A program made the translations under genes and the position numbers. 64,000 bases of DNA, taken from assembly GCA_009699245.1 (NCBI GenBank), contig WLOQ01000004.1, positions 1 through 64,000 on the forward strand. The letters are read 5' to 3'. Each line of letters begins with the position of its first letter. Position 1 is the first letter of the stretch. Origin of the DNA: Actinomycetota bacterium. GTDB taxonomy: Bacteria > Actinomycetota > Thermoleophilia > Solirubrobacterales > Solirubrobacteraceae. Shown one piece after another: positions 9,136-17,774 of this stretch. The notes beneath the pieces are model-generated. The model was not told the DNA's origin and did not search any database. It worked only from the letters and a program-made list of their open reading frames with translations.

Positions 9136-10644
9136 TCAGCCCGAGGCCGAGCCCGCGCCCGCTGCGGTGGGACACCGCGCGTACGCGGCGTAGAACTCGC
9201 TGACGCCGATGCGCTTCCAGCCCGGTGGCGGGGCGGCCGCGAGCGTGTCCGCGACCGTGACGTTCGTGAGGTCGAATCCCTGTCGCAGAACACGTGCGCG
9301 CCACGCAGGGACGATCGCGAGGCCGTAGTCGATGCCAGCCGCGCTCCCCGTGTCGCTGCGGGCGATGACCTTGCCCTCGGGGAGGTCCATGATCCAGCGC
9401 ACATCACCGATCAGCCGGTGGTTCGGCGTGAGCACGGGGCCGCAGGCGAGTGCGGCCTTGACCTGGTCCTGGTCGAGCAGGTGCTTGAGGCCGACGCGGG
9501 CGTCACCACGCTGGCGCAGCTCGGTGGTGAGCTGCGAGACGTTCACGCGCAGCGCGGTCCACGTCACGGCGAAGACGACCGCCAGCCCGGCGACGACCAT
9601 CCACCCCGTGCGCAGGCGACTCGGCGCGAGCATTGTCCAGCCGCCGATCGCGACGGCGGCGAACACCATCACCATGAGCGATGGCGCGAGCAGGTAGCGG
9701 CTGATGACCGACAGGCCTGCAGCGCCGACCATGACGAACGTCAGCAGGCCCGCGAGGATCAGTGCGAGCGGCACACGCAGGCGCGACGGTGCGAGGACCG
9801 CTGCGATGCCGATCCCGGCGATGCCAGCGATCGCGACGGGGAGCTTCACGAGCGCCCGCATGAAGGTCACCATCGCGTGCGGGACCTCACCGACCCCCTT
9901 GGAGCGGCCGAGTTCCTCGGCGAGACCGCTCGTGTGGTTCTGCGAGTAGAGGGGATCGCCGGTGACGCCGTAATCGAGTCCAGCCCAGATCAGCGGCGCG
10001 CTCGCGACGATCAGCGCATCCCCGAGTCGCTCACGCCAGGTGCGACGCGGCAGGAGCCAGAGCCAGTAGATCCCACTCAGCACCCACGCCTCCGGCCGCA
10101 GCAGCCCGGCGAGCATCAGCAACCAGAGGACTGGCCGACCGCGGCGCGGGCGCTCGACCTCCAAGACGGCGGCCCAGATGACCAGCGCGAGGAACGGCAC
10201 GTCGATGTAGCCGCGCGCCGCGAGGAACGGGAAGTCGAACCGCGTGCAGACGATGACCGCGGCGATCAGTCCGACGAGCGTCGTGAACGCCGACCGTCCC
10301 AGCCGGTAGAGCCCCATGACGAGGACGACGAACGCGGCCAGCATGAGCAGGACGAAGAGTCGGTCGCCGAGGTACCCGAAGAGCGAGAAGACCGCGCCGA
10401 CGAGGACGGCGAGCGGGTGCTGGGTCGGGGCGCGATAGGCCTCGAATGACGGCGTGTCGCCTTGCAGCAGCTCGCGCCCCCAGAGGAGCGAGTACGTCGT
10501 GTCGTAGTTCGAGTAGGTCGGGTAGACGACCGTCCCCGCAATGACGACCCCGATCAGTGCGACGAGCAGGATCAGCGGCCAATTCCAGGCGAAGACTCGA
10601 GCGAGCGGCGCTGTCCGATCGGGTGCCGCTGAAAGATCCGTCAT
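9136..10644 (-). CDS. Multi-pass membrane protein, GT-C-like glycosyltransferase candidate
   Basis: A 502-residue integral membrane protein with about ten hydrophobic helices, starting with WPLILLVALIGVVIAGTVVY (about 22-41), and a soluble C-terminal domain (about 380-500). The acidic residues after the first helix (NYDTTYSLLWGRELLQGD) and the topology resemble GT-C polyprenyl-sugar glycosyltransferases (ArnT/GT39-like), but no diagnostic catalytic motif is certain. The start is set at the ATG at 10644; the longer frame opens with a GTG inside the promoter region. It is divergent from the GT2 gene at 10755 and runs directly into ribD, so membrane glycan and riboflavin genes share a transcript. 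Function is inferred. Confidence 0.75.
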   Translation of the reverse strand: MTDLSAAPDRTAPLARVFAWNWPLILLVALIGVVIAGTVVYPTYSNYDTTYSLLWGRELLQGDTPSFEAYRAPTQHPLAVLVGAVFSLFGYLGDRLFVLLMLAAFVVLVMGLYRLGRSAFTTLVGLIAAVIVCTRFDFPFLAARGYIDVPFLALVIWAAVLEVERPRRGRPVLWLLMLAGLLRPEAWVLSGIYWLWLLPRRTWRERLGDALIVASAPLIWAGLDYGVTGDPLYSQNHTSGLAEELGRSKGVGEVPHAMVTFMRALVKLPVAIAGIAGIGIAAVLAPSRLRVPLALILAGLLTFVMVGAAGLSVISRYLLAPSLMVMVFAAVAIGGWTMLAPSRLRTGWMVVAGLAVVFAVTWTALRVNVSQLTTELRQRGDARVGLKHLLDQDQVKAALACGPVLTPNHRLIGDVRWIMDLPEGKVIARSDTGSAAGIDYGLAIVPAWRARVLRQGFDLTNVTVADTLAAAPPPGWKRIGVSEFYAAYARCPTAAGAGSASG

Positions 10645-10656
10645 GGTGCGGCGGCG

Positions 10657-10662
10657 AGTGTA
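10657..10662 (-). promoter_or_regulatory. Candidate -10 box before the GT-C-like gene and rib operon
   Basis: TACACT followed by 12 bases and the ATG at 10644. If used, it gives a leader of about 5 bases and would drive the membrane protein and ribD-ribE-ribBA-ribH. No -35 match is visible. Confidence 0.4.
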
Positions 10663-10721
10663 TGGCACAGCTCAGCGGCCCGGCCTGTGCCCGTGACCGG
10701 CGACTCGTCCCCCGCGCGCCG

Positions 10722-10727
10722 TACCCT
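10722..10727 (+). promoter_or_regulatory. Candidate -10 box before the glycan cassette
   Basis: TACCCT on the plus strand, 27 bases before the GT2 start codon, in the 110-base divergent gap 10645-10754. It would give a leader of about 20 bases without a clear Shine-Dalgarno. Confidence 0.35.
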
Positions 10728-10754
10728 GGGTGCCCGCCGTCCCCTCCCAGGCCT

Positions 10755-11825
10755 ATGAAGCTCATCATTCAGATCCCCTGCCTCGACGAGGAGCTGACGC
10801 TCCCCGCCACGCTCGCCGACCTGCCGCGGGAGGTTGAGGGCTTCACCACGGTCGAGTGGCTCGTGATCGACGACGGCTCGACCGATCGCACGGTCGATGT
10901 CGCGCGCGCCGGCGGCGTCGACCACATCGTGCGGCTGACGAATAATCGCGGTCTGGCAGCCGGTTTTCAGGCCGGCCTCGACGCCGCGCTGAAGCTCGGC
11001 GCCGACGTGATCGTCAACACGGACGCCGACAATCAGTACTTCGGTGGCGACATCCCGAAGCTCGTCGCACCGATCGTGGCGGGCGACGCCGACATGGTCG
11101 TCGGCGATCGGCAGACCGATTCGATCATGCACTTCTCGCCGCTGAAGAAGCGCTTGCAGAAGCTCGGCTCGTGGGTTGTGCGTCAGGCATCCGAGACCGG
11201 CGTGTCCGACACGACCTCGGGTTTCCGCGCCTACAACCGCGAGGCCGCCATCCAGCTCGCCGTCGTCTCGAAGTTCACCTACACGCTCGAGTCGATCATC
11301 CAGGCGGGCAAGCTCCTCGTCGCCGTCCAGGATGTCCCGATCTCAACGAACCCGAAGACGCGTGAGTCCCGGCTGTTCCCGTCGATGTCGGCGTACGTCC
11401 GGCGCAACACCGTCTCGATCTTCCGGATCTACGCCCAGTACGAGCCGCTGCGCGTCTTCATGACGCTCGCGGTGGTCCTCATCGTCGCTGCGCTGATCCC
11501 CTGGGGCCGCTGGTTCATCGCGTGGGTCCAGGACGACGGGGCCGGGCACGTCCAGTCGCTGATCTTCGGTGCGGTCCTCTTCAACGCCGCCGTCGTCATG
11601 GCCGCCCTCGGCGTCATCGGCGACCTGCTGCACGGTCAGCGGATGATGACCCAGCGCGTCTTCGAGAAGGTCCGACGGATCGAGCTCCAGCTCGAGGTTC
11701 CGCCGTCGCACTATGAGCCGGGCGCCCACCCGACCGGCCACCCGGTCACCACCGGGGCCCACGCTGCTCCCACCCCCGGCGAGCAGCGCCAGTCCACCCA
11801 GGAGCAGGAGGCCATCCAACTGTGA
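10755..11825 (+). CDS. GT2 family polyprenyl-phosphate glycosyltransferase (dolichol-phosphate mannosyltransferase-like)
   Basis: A GT-A fold transferase that moves a sugar from a nucleotide donor to a lipid phosphate or glycan at the cytoplasmic membrane face. The start at ATG 10755 gives MKLIIQIPCLDEELTLPATL, the usual N-terminus. Motifs: IPCLDEE (about 7), VIDDGSTDRT (about 37-46), the donor-binding NTDADNQYFGGD (about 92), and GVSDTTSGFRAYNREAA (about 149). Two hydrophobic helices at about 240-300 anchor the C-terminus, followed by a proline/histidine-rich tail. The stop overlaps the methyltransferase start (GTGA), so the next genes are coupled. Donor and acceptor are unknown. Confidence 0.92.
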   Translation: MKLIIQIPCLDEELTLPATLADLPREVEGFTTVEWLVIDDGSTDRTVDVARAGGVDHIVRLTNNRGLAAGFQAGLDAALKLGADVIVNTDADNQYFGGDIPKLVAPIVAGDADMVVGDRQTDSIMHFSPLKKRLQKLGSWVVRQASETGVSDTTSGFRAYNREAAIQLAVVSKFTYTLESIIQAGKLLVAVQDVPISTNPKTRESRLFPSMSAYVRRNTVSIFRIYAQYEPLRVFMTLAVVLIVAALIPWGRWFIAWVQDDGAGHVQSLIFGAVLFNAAVVMAALGVIGDLLHGQRMMTQRVFEKVRRIELQLEVPPSHYEPGAHPTGHPVTTGAHAAPTPGEQRQSTQEQEAIQL

Positions 11826-12454
11826 GCGCCAAGGTCACCGTGGACGGCGAAGGCACCGTCACGGGCAACACGTATGACAAGTACGGCTCGTCGAACCCCG
11901 TCGTCCAGCGGTTGATGACCGGCTTCCACCGCGATCTCGACGAGCTGTGGGGCACCGCCTCCGCCGCGTCGGTGCTCGATGTCGGCTGCGGCGAGGGTGT
12001 CCTCACCTACGAGTGGGCCGAGCGCCTGGGCGATGGTCGCATCGTCGGCATCGACCTCGATGACCCGCTCCTGCACGAGCAGTGGGCGACGCGCAGCCGC
12101 GCGAACCTCGAGTATCTCGTGATGAAGGCGGAGAACCTGCCCTTCGCGGACGACGAGTTCGAGATGGCGACCGCCATCGAGGTCCTCGAGCACGTGCCGG
12201 ATCCCTCCGAGACGCTCGCCGAGATGGCGCGCTGCGCCAGCAGGTGGATCCTCGTCTCGGTGCCGCGCGAGCCGCTCTGGCGCGCGACCAACATGGCCCG
12301 CGGCGCCTACTGGAAGACCCTCGGCAACACCCCCGGCCACCTGAACCACTGGTCTGCGGGGGCCTTCCGCCGGCTGCTCTCGCAGTACGGCGAGGTCGTC
12401 GAGGTCCGCCGCCCCTTCCCCTGGACGATGCTGCTCGTCCGGGTCGGCTCCTGA
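11822..12454 (+). CDS. Class I SAM-dependent methyltransferase
   Basis: A 210-residue methyltransferase with motif I VLDVGCGEGVLTYEWAE (about 51-67), the acidic motif II IVGIDLDDP (about 73-81), and a motif LPFADDEFEMATAIEVLEHV (about 105-124) typical of methyltransf_11 proteins. It starts at a GTG overlapping the preceding GT2 gene by 4 bases and is followed 19 bases later by a flippase gene. The context points to methylation of a lipid-linked sugar or a surface glycan intermediate, but the substrate cannot be read from sequence. Confidence 0.9.
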   Translation: MSAKVTVDGEGTVTGNTYDKYGSSNPVVQRLMTGFHRDLDELWGTASAASVLDVGCGEGVLTYEWAERLGDGRIVGIDLDDPLLHEQWATRSRANLEYLVMKAENLPFADDEFEMATAIEVLEHVPDPSETLAEMARCASRWILVSVPREPLWRATNMARGAYWKTLGNTPGHLNHWSAGAFRRLLSQYGEVVEVRRPFPWTMLLVRVGS

Positions 12455-12473
12455 GCACCGACCCGGCGGGCAC

Positions 12474-13799
12474 GTGACCGACGCCGCCGTCGAGAGGACG
12501 GATGCCGGCGAGGAGGAGGCCCACCGCCTCGCCGCGGCGCACCCCGATGCGTCGTATGCCCGCGGCGCGCGAATCCTCTCGGCCGGCATCGCCGCGACCG
12601 GCGTCTTCACCTTTCTCTACTTCGCGGTCGGCTCGCATGTCCTCGAGCCGTCCGCCTACGGGTCGATCGCGCTCCTCTGGTCGATCCTCTTCGTCGTCAT
12701 CTCGGTGATCTACCGCCCCGTCGAGCAGCTGCTGAGCCGCTCGATCGCCGACCGTCGGGCCCGCGGCTTCCACACCGACCACCCGCTGCGCGTGCCGCTG
12801 GCCATCCAGGGCGGATTCGCCGTGATCTTCCTCGTCGCCGCGCTCGCCCTGCGCCCCGAGATCGTGCGCCTCTTCGACGGCGCCACGGCCCTCTACTGGG
12901 TCTTCACCGGTGCGGCGCTCGCCTACGCGGCGAGCTACTTCGCCCGCGGCTACTTCGCAGGCCACCAGTGGTTCGGGCTCTATGGCGGGCTCGTGCTCTT
13001 CGAGTCGATCTCGCGCGTGTGCTTCCCGATCGCGGTGGCGGTCGGCGTCGCGAGCGGCCAGACCGCTGTCGCCCTCGGCATCCTCGCGGCCCCGCTCCTC
13101 TCGCTCTCCGTCATTCCCTGGGCGATCGCGCGCCACCGGCGCCTCGACGAGCAGGCGCCTCCCCCGGAGGAGGGCATGACGATGCGCGCCGGCGCGGGCT
13201 TCGCGCTCGCCGTCGCCGCCGCGCAGCTCGGCGAGCAGGCGCTCCTGAATGCCGGCGTGATCGTGGCCGACGCCGTCGCTCAGGCGGCGGTTGCCGGCGC
13301 CGTCTTCAACGCGCTGCTCATCACGCGCGCGCCGCTCCAGCTCTTCCAGTCGGTCCAGACGTCACTGCTGCCGCATCTCGCGGGCCTCGAAGCGACCGAG
13401 GGCCACGACGCGTTCGCCCGGGCGATCCGCACGACGCTCCTGGCGATCGCGGGGTTCGCGGCGCTCGTCACGACCGTCCTGCTCGCCCTCGGACCGACGC
13501 TCATGCGGCTCGTCTTCGGCGATGACACGAGCTTCGGCCGGTTCGGCCTGGCGGTCGTCGCGATCGGCATGGGGCTGCACCTCGCCGCGGGCACGCTGAA
13601 CCAGGCGGCGCTCGCGCGCGGCAGGGCGACCGCGGCCGGGATGGTCTGGCTCGCCGCAGCCGCGATCTTCACCGGTTGGATGGTCGCCCCGATCGTCGAT
13701 GACGTCCTCCTGCGCGCCGAGATCGGGTACGCGGGTGCCGCGCTGCTGCTCTGTGGGGGGCTGGCGCAGCTCTACCGCCATGGCGCTCGGGTTGCCTGA
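12474..13799 (+). CDS. Polysaccharide flippase of the MOP (Wzx/MATE-like) superfamily
   Basis: A 441-residue integral membrane protein with about twelve hydrophobic helices and two similar halves, the pattern of lipid-linked oligosaccharide flippases. Helix 1 reads GIAATGVFTFLYFAVGSHVL (about 38-57) followed by EPSAYGSIALLWSILFVV, the usual family segment. The N-terminus is a hydrophilic tail of about 30 residues. The GTG start lies 19 bases after the methyltransferase, in the same operon as the GT2 enzyme, so the likely task is moving a lipid-linked glycan across the membrane. The cargo is unknown. Confidence 0.88.
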   Translation: MTDAAVERTDAGEEEAHRLAAAHPDASYARGARILSAGIAATGVFTFLYFAVGSHVLEPSAYGSIALLWSILFVVISVIYRPVEQLLSRSIADRRARGFHTDHPLRVPLAIQGGFAVIFLVAALALRPEIVRLFDGATALYWVFTGAALAYAASYFARGYFAGHQWFGLYGGLVLFESISRVCFPIAVAVGVASGQTAVALGILAAPLLSLSVIPWAIARHRRLDEQAPPPEEGMTMRAGAGFALAVAAAQLGEQALLNAGVIVADAVAQAAVAGAVFNALLITRAPLQLFQSVQTSLLPHLAGLEATEGHDAFARAIRTTLLAIAGFAALVTTVLLALGPTLMRLVFGDDTSFGRFGLAVVAIGMGLHLAAGTLNQAALARGRATAAGMVWLAAAAIFTGWMVAPIVDDVLLRAEIGYAGAALLLCGGLAQLYRHGARVA

Positions 13800-13831
13800 A
13801 GCGCAGAGCGGGCACTGCCGATGAAGAAGGT

Positions 13832-15205
13832 ATGGATCGTCTGCGACGAGTCGCCGCCGCCGTCACCCTCATCGCCACGCTGAGCGCCGCGCCGACGGCC
13901 CTCGCGGTGTCGCGGACCGGCGGCCCGCTCGCCGACAGGCTGGTCGGCACCGCCGGTGTGGACGTCCTGCGCGGCCGCGGCTCGGGCGACACGCTCATCG
14001 GCCTCGGCGAGGCAGACCGGCTCTACGGCGAGTACGGCGCTGACCGGCTCTTCGGCGGCGACGGCGCCGACGCGCTCCTCGGCGGCTCGGCGGCCGACCG
14101 CATCTGGGCTGGGCCGGGCAACGATCGCGCCGATGGCGGCTCGGGCGACGATCGCATCCTCGGCGGCGCCGGCGATGATCGTCTCGACGGCGGCGATGGC
14201 GGCGACTGGGTGCTCGGCGGTCCGGGAAACGACTACATCGTCGAACGACGCTTCGGCGACGACCGGCTCCTCGACGGCGGCGACGGGGACGACTACGTCG
14301 ACGGCAACCGCGGTGGCGACGCCGACATGCGCGGCGGCGCTGGGAACGACATCATGCGCGGCGGCAACGGCCCCGACGTGCTCGACGGCGGGAGCGGGGA
14401 CGACGCGATCGACGGCGGGGCGGGCCCGGACGTGATCCAGGGCGGCCCCGGCGCCGATCTGCTCTTCGGCCGCGAGGCCGGCGTCGATCGGATCTCCGGC
14501 GGCGATGGCGCCGACACGATCTACACCGGCACGGGCATCGACGTCGTCGACTGCGGCCCTGGCACGGACACCGTCTACGTGTCCTCCCACACCGAGGCCG
14601 ACCAGTCGAAGGGCTGCGAGACGATCATCCTCGGCGACCCGACGCACGAGACCTCCTACAACCCGATCACGGGCCGCGTGAACGCCGGATTCCTGCGCGG
14701 CGGCCCGCGCGCCTGGCTCGAGGGCTCGCTCGCCCAGCCCCCGCTCGAGCGCGACCGCCCGCGCGGAACCGCCGGTCCCGACCGCCTCGTCGGTGATGAA
14801 GGGCCCGACACCCTCCTCGGCTTCGCCGGGAACGACATCCTGCAGGGCGCAGGCGGCGACGACGTGATCGACGGAGGGGCCGACGCCGACACGATCTTCG
14901 GCGACGGCGGCGCTGACATGATCTTCGGCGGCTTCGGCCCGGACCTCGTCTATGGCGGCTACGGCGACGATCAGCTCGAGGGCGGGCGCGGGCGCGATCG
15001 CCTTTATGGCGGCTACGGAGACGACAGCATCGGCGGGGGCTACGACCCCGACGTCATCCACGGCGGGTATGGCGATGACCGAATCCGGGTCGTTGGCGGC
15101 GGCGTGGACGTCGTCGACTGCGGGCCGGGCATCGACCGCGTGGACAAGGACCGCGCCGACCGGGTGCGCGGTTGCGAGATTGTCAATGGGCGCCGCAGGC
15201 GCTGA
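13832..15205 (+). CDS. Secreted RTX-type calcium-binding repeat protein
   Basis: A 457-residue exported protein. A signal peptide (about 1-25, ending TALA) is followed by two blocks of glycine/aspartate nonapeptides of the GGxGxDxLx type: block 1 at about 35-235 and block 2 at about 315-420. Each block ends in the same cap, DVVDCGPGxDxV then GCE (Cys241/Cys262 and Cys430/Cys448), so the protein is an internal duplication. Such repeats fold into calcium-stabilised beta rolls after export. No enzymatic domain and no type I secretion ATPase are nearby. The ATG at 13832 is preceded by AAGAAGG, close to the start codon. A role at the cell surface is inferred. Confidence 0.88.
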   Translation: MDRLRRVAAAVTLIATLSAAPTALAVSRTGGPLADRLVGTAGVDVLRGRGSGDTLIGLGEADRLYGEYGADRLFGGDGADALLGGSAADRIWAGPGNDRADGGSGDDRILGGAGDDRLDGGDGGDWVLGGPGNDYIVERRFGDDRLLDGGDGDDYVDGNRGGDADMRGGAGNDIMRGGNGPDVLDGGSGDDAIDGGAGPDVIQGGPGADLLFGREAGVDRISGGDGADTIYTGTGIDVVDCGPGTDTVYVSSHTEADQSKGCETIILGDPTHETSYNPITGRVNAGFLRGGPRAWLEGSLAQPPLERDRPRGTAGPDRLVGDEGPDTLLGFAGNDILQGAGGDDVIDGGADADTIFGDGGADMIFGGFGPDLVYGGYGDDQLEGGRGRDRLYGGYGDDSIGGGYDPDVIHGGYGDDRIRVVGGGVDVVDCGPGIDRVDKDRADRVRGCEIVNGRRRR

Positions 15206-15217
15206 GCCTGAGCGGCG
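15191..15217. terminator. Hairpin between convergent genes, probable bidirectional terminator
   Basis: The stretch forms CGCCGCAGGC-loop-GCCT-(GA bulge)-GCGGCG, a 10-bp GC stem with a 5-base loop, overlapping the end of the RTX gene and stopping just before the stop codon of the convergent ABC permease gene. There is no T-run, so intrinsic termination is likely weak. Confidence 0.45.
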
Positions 15218-17770
15218 TCACTCGTAGGCGAGGGCCTTGAGCACGTCGAGCCTGGCGGCACGACGTGCCGGCAGGACGGCGGCGAGCACCCCCGCTGCCC
15301 CGGAGAGCAGCACGAGACCGATGATCGTCGGGACGGGAATCGCGAGCCGGAAGCCGTCGAGCGGCCGGGTGAAGACGATGGAGAGCAGAATCCCGAGCCC
15401 CGCACCGGTGATGCCGCCGATCAGCGCGGTGATCACCGCCTCCCAGCGCACGATGCGGCGCACCTGCCGCTGGGTCGTCCCGATCGCGCGCAGCATCCCG
15501 ATCTCCGCGGTGCGCTCCGTGATCGAGAGCACGAGCGTGTTGACGATCCCGAAGAGCGAGACGATCACCGCGAGCGAGAGCAGCGCGTAGATCAAGCCGA
15601 GCACCTGATCGACCTGCCCGGAGCGCTCGTCGATGAACTCCTGCTGCGTCTGGACCTCCGCTTCGGGGAAGCGGCTGTCGAGCACGCGCGTGATATCGCG
15701 CTGCACGGTGGCGACATCGGCGCCGTCGCGCACACCGACGAGGCCGAACACCGTCTTCGTCTCACCGAAATCATCGCGCACGACGGCGTTCGCGACGGTG
15801 AGGTCACCGAACACGCGGGTGCGGTCGTCGACCACGCCGACGACACGCAGCCGCAGGCCGCTGCGCAGCGGCGTGCGCAGGGTCAGCACGTCGCCGATCT
15901 GCGTCCCATGCCGCTCGCGGTAGGGCCGTGAGACGATCACGGTGGTCCCGCTCGCGAGCAGCGCGACCGCATTCGGCGGCCCGGCATCGAGGCGCACGCG
16001 ATAGAGCGACGCGAGCGAGGCTGGTTCCAAGCCGGAGACGTCCTGATCGCCGCGCACGCCGGTGACGCGCGCGCGGGACGCCGTGATCGCGCTGACCCGC
16101 TCAACGCCGCTGACTGCGTCGATGGCGGGAAGGACCGCAGCGGGATACGGCGAGAACCCATTGGCATTGACCACAACGAGCTGCGCCCGCACGTTGTCGC
16201 CGACAGCCTCACGGATCGTCGATTTGGCGCCCGCGGCGAAGACGCTCGCGAACGTCACGAGCGCGACGCCCACCATCAGCGCCGATGCGGTGACCGCGGT
16301 CCGGCCGGGCTGGCGCATCGCGTTCTCCCGGGCGAGCCGCCCGGGGAACCCGGCGACGAGCTCCACCACCCGTCCGAGCAGGGACGCGAGCGGACGCACG
16401 AGCAGCGGGCTCAGCAGCGCGGCGCCGAGGAAGCCGGCCACGACGCCGCCGCCGCTCGCCACGAGGCGGGCGCCGGTGCTGCCCGATCCGAACAGCCCGA
16501 AGGCGATGAGGACCGCCCCGAGCGCGACGAGGAGCAGCCCCGGAACGGTGACACGGCGCGAGGTGTTCGCCGTCGGGATCGCCGCGTGGCGCAGCGCGGC
16601 GATCGGCGGCACGCGGGTCCCACGGATCGCTGGGACGAGGCTCGCGGCGACCGCGACGAGCGTGCCGATCAGCAGCGCGACGATCACGGTGCGCGGGAGG
16701 AGCACGAGGCCGTTCGAGGGAAGGTCGACGCCGACCGACGCGAACAGCGCGCGCAGCCCCGGTGCCAGCGCCAGGCCGAGCCCGAGGCCGACGAGCGAGC
16801 CGCCGAGCCCGAGGACAAGACCCTCGGCGAGCACGATGCTGAGCACCTGCCGCCGGCCGGCGCCGAGCGCCCGCAGCAGACCGAGTTCGCGCAGCCGCTG
16901 CTGCACGGTGATCGAGAACGAGTTGAAAATGATGAACGCGCCGACGAAGAGCGCGATGCCGGCGAACGCGAGCAGCGCGGTCTTGAGGATGCCGAGGCTG
17001 TCGTTGATCTCCTTCGACTGACTGGCGGCCTGCTGGGCACCGGTGCGCACGACGAGCGAGCGCGGGAGCCGAGCCCGCAGGGAGCCCGCGAGCTGCTGCG
17101 GCGTGACCCCGCGGGCTGCTGCAGCCGAGATCGCGTCGAAGCCGTCCTTCCCCGTCAGCGTGAGCGCCTGCGCGAGCGTGACGGCCACGACCGTCGAGCC
17201 CCCGAACGACGAGACGCCTGCGATGCTGCCGATCCCGGTGATGCGCAGGTTCACGCGCCCCGTCTGACCCTGAACGCCGATCGTCTGCCCGACCCGGAAC
17301 CCGCGTCGGTCGGCGGTCGCCTTGTCGAGCAGCGCCTCGCCCGCCACCCGCGGGAAGCGCCCCGCGTCGAGCTCGAACGACTGGAACCTCGGGCTCTGCG
17401 CGACGGACGCGATGAAGCTCGGGGCGGCCCCGGAGAGCGGCTTACCGTCACGTCCGAGCACCGTCCCGATCTCGAAGACCGAGCCTTCGGCCACCGCGAC
17501 CTGCGGATCGGCGCGCACGCGCTCGAGCACCGAGCGCGGGACCGTGCGCGCGGTTCCGCCCTGATCCCCCGTACTGAGCCCCTGACGGGCCGTGATCGCC
17601 GCGTCGGTGCCCTTCGTCGTCTCCTGGAAGAGGCGGTCGAAACTCGTCCCGATGGTGTCGGTGAAGATGTAGGTCGCGCTGATGAGCGCGACCCCGAGCG
17701 CCACCGCGAGGAGCGTGAGGATCAGCCGCAGCGGCCGGCTCAGCAGCCCCAGCAGGACCACGCGGCCCAT
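15218..17770 (-). CDS. ABC transporter permease with two FtsX domains (MacB/LolCE-like)
   Basis: An 850-residue permease. One N-terminal helix (LILTLLAVALGVALISATYIF, about 16-36) precedes a large extracytoplasmic domain. The first FtsX core lies at about 265-400 (three helices), then a helix pair, a second extracytoplasmic domain (about 500-720) and a second FtsX core at about 725-850, ending in the RRAARLDVLKALAYE tail that contacts the ATPase. This layout is typical of actinobacterial exporters that move lipids, peptides or act on envelope enzymes. It starts 4 bases after the ATPase gene. The substrate is unknown. Confidence 0.93.
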   Translation of the reverse strand: MGRVVLLGLLSRPLRLILTLLAVALGVALISATYIFTDTIGTSFDRLFQETTKGTDAAITARQGLSTGDQGGTARTVPRSVLERVRADPQVAVAEGSVFEIGTVLGRDGKPLSGAAPSFIASVAQSPRFQSFELDAGRFPRVAGEALLDKATADRRGFRVGQTIGVQGQTGRVNLRITGIGSIAGVSSFGGSTVVAVTLAQALTLTGKDGFDAISAAAARGVTPQQLAGSLRARLPRSLVVRTGAQQAASQSKEINDSLGILKTALLAFAGIALFVGAFIIFNSFSITVQQRLRELGLLRALGAGRRQVLSIVLAEGLVLGLGGSLVGLGLGLALAPGLRALFASVGVDLPSNGLVLLPRTVIVALLIGTLVAVAASLVPAIRGTRVPPIAALRHAAIPTANTSRRVTVPGLLLVALGAVLIAFGLFGSGSTGARLVASGGGVVAGFLGAALLSPLLVRPLASLLGRVVELVAGFPGRLARENAMRQPGRTAVTASALMVGVALVTFASVFAAGAKSTIREAVGDNVRAQLVVVNANGFSPYPAAVLPAIDAVSGVERVSAITASRARVTGVRGDQDVSGLEPASLASLYRVRLDAGPPNAVALLASGTTVIVSRPYRERHGTQIGDVLTLRTPLRSGLRLRVVGVVDDRTRVFGDLTVANAVVRDDFGETKTVFGLVGVRDGADVATVQRDITRVLDSRFPEAEVQTQQEFIDERSGQVDQVLGLIYALLSLAVIVSLFGIVNTLVLSITERTAEIGMLRAIGTTQRQVRRIVRWEAVITALIGGITGAGLGILLSIVFTRPLDGFRLAIPVPTIIGLVLLSGAAGVLAAVLPARRAARLDVLKALAYE

Positions 17771-17774
17771 GGGC

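Noticed and set aside
8443-10449. A 668-codon plus-strand open frame opposite ribD and the membrane protein
   Set aside because: Composition is that of a GC shadow (runs of R, D, E, H), with no recognisable domain; the opposite strand encodes clear RibD motifs.
14100-15100. Repetitive DNA resembling a repeat array
   Set aside because: The repeats are degenerate, in frame and encode GGxGxDxL nonapeptides of the RTX protein; there are no conserved direct repeats with unique spacers, so this is not a CRISPR.
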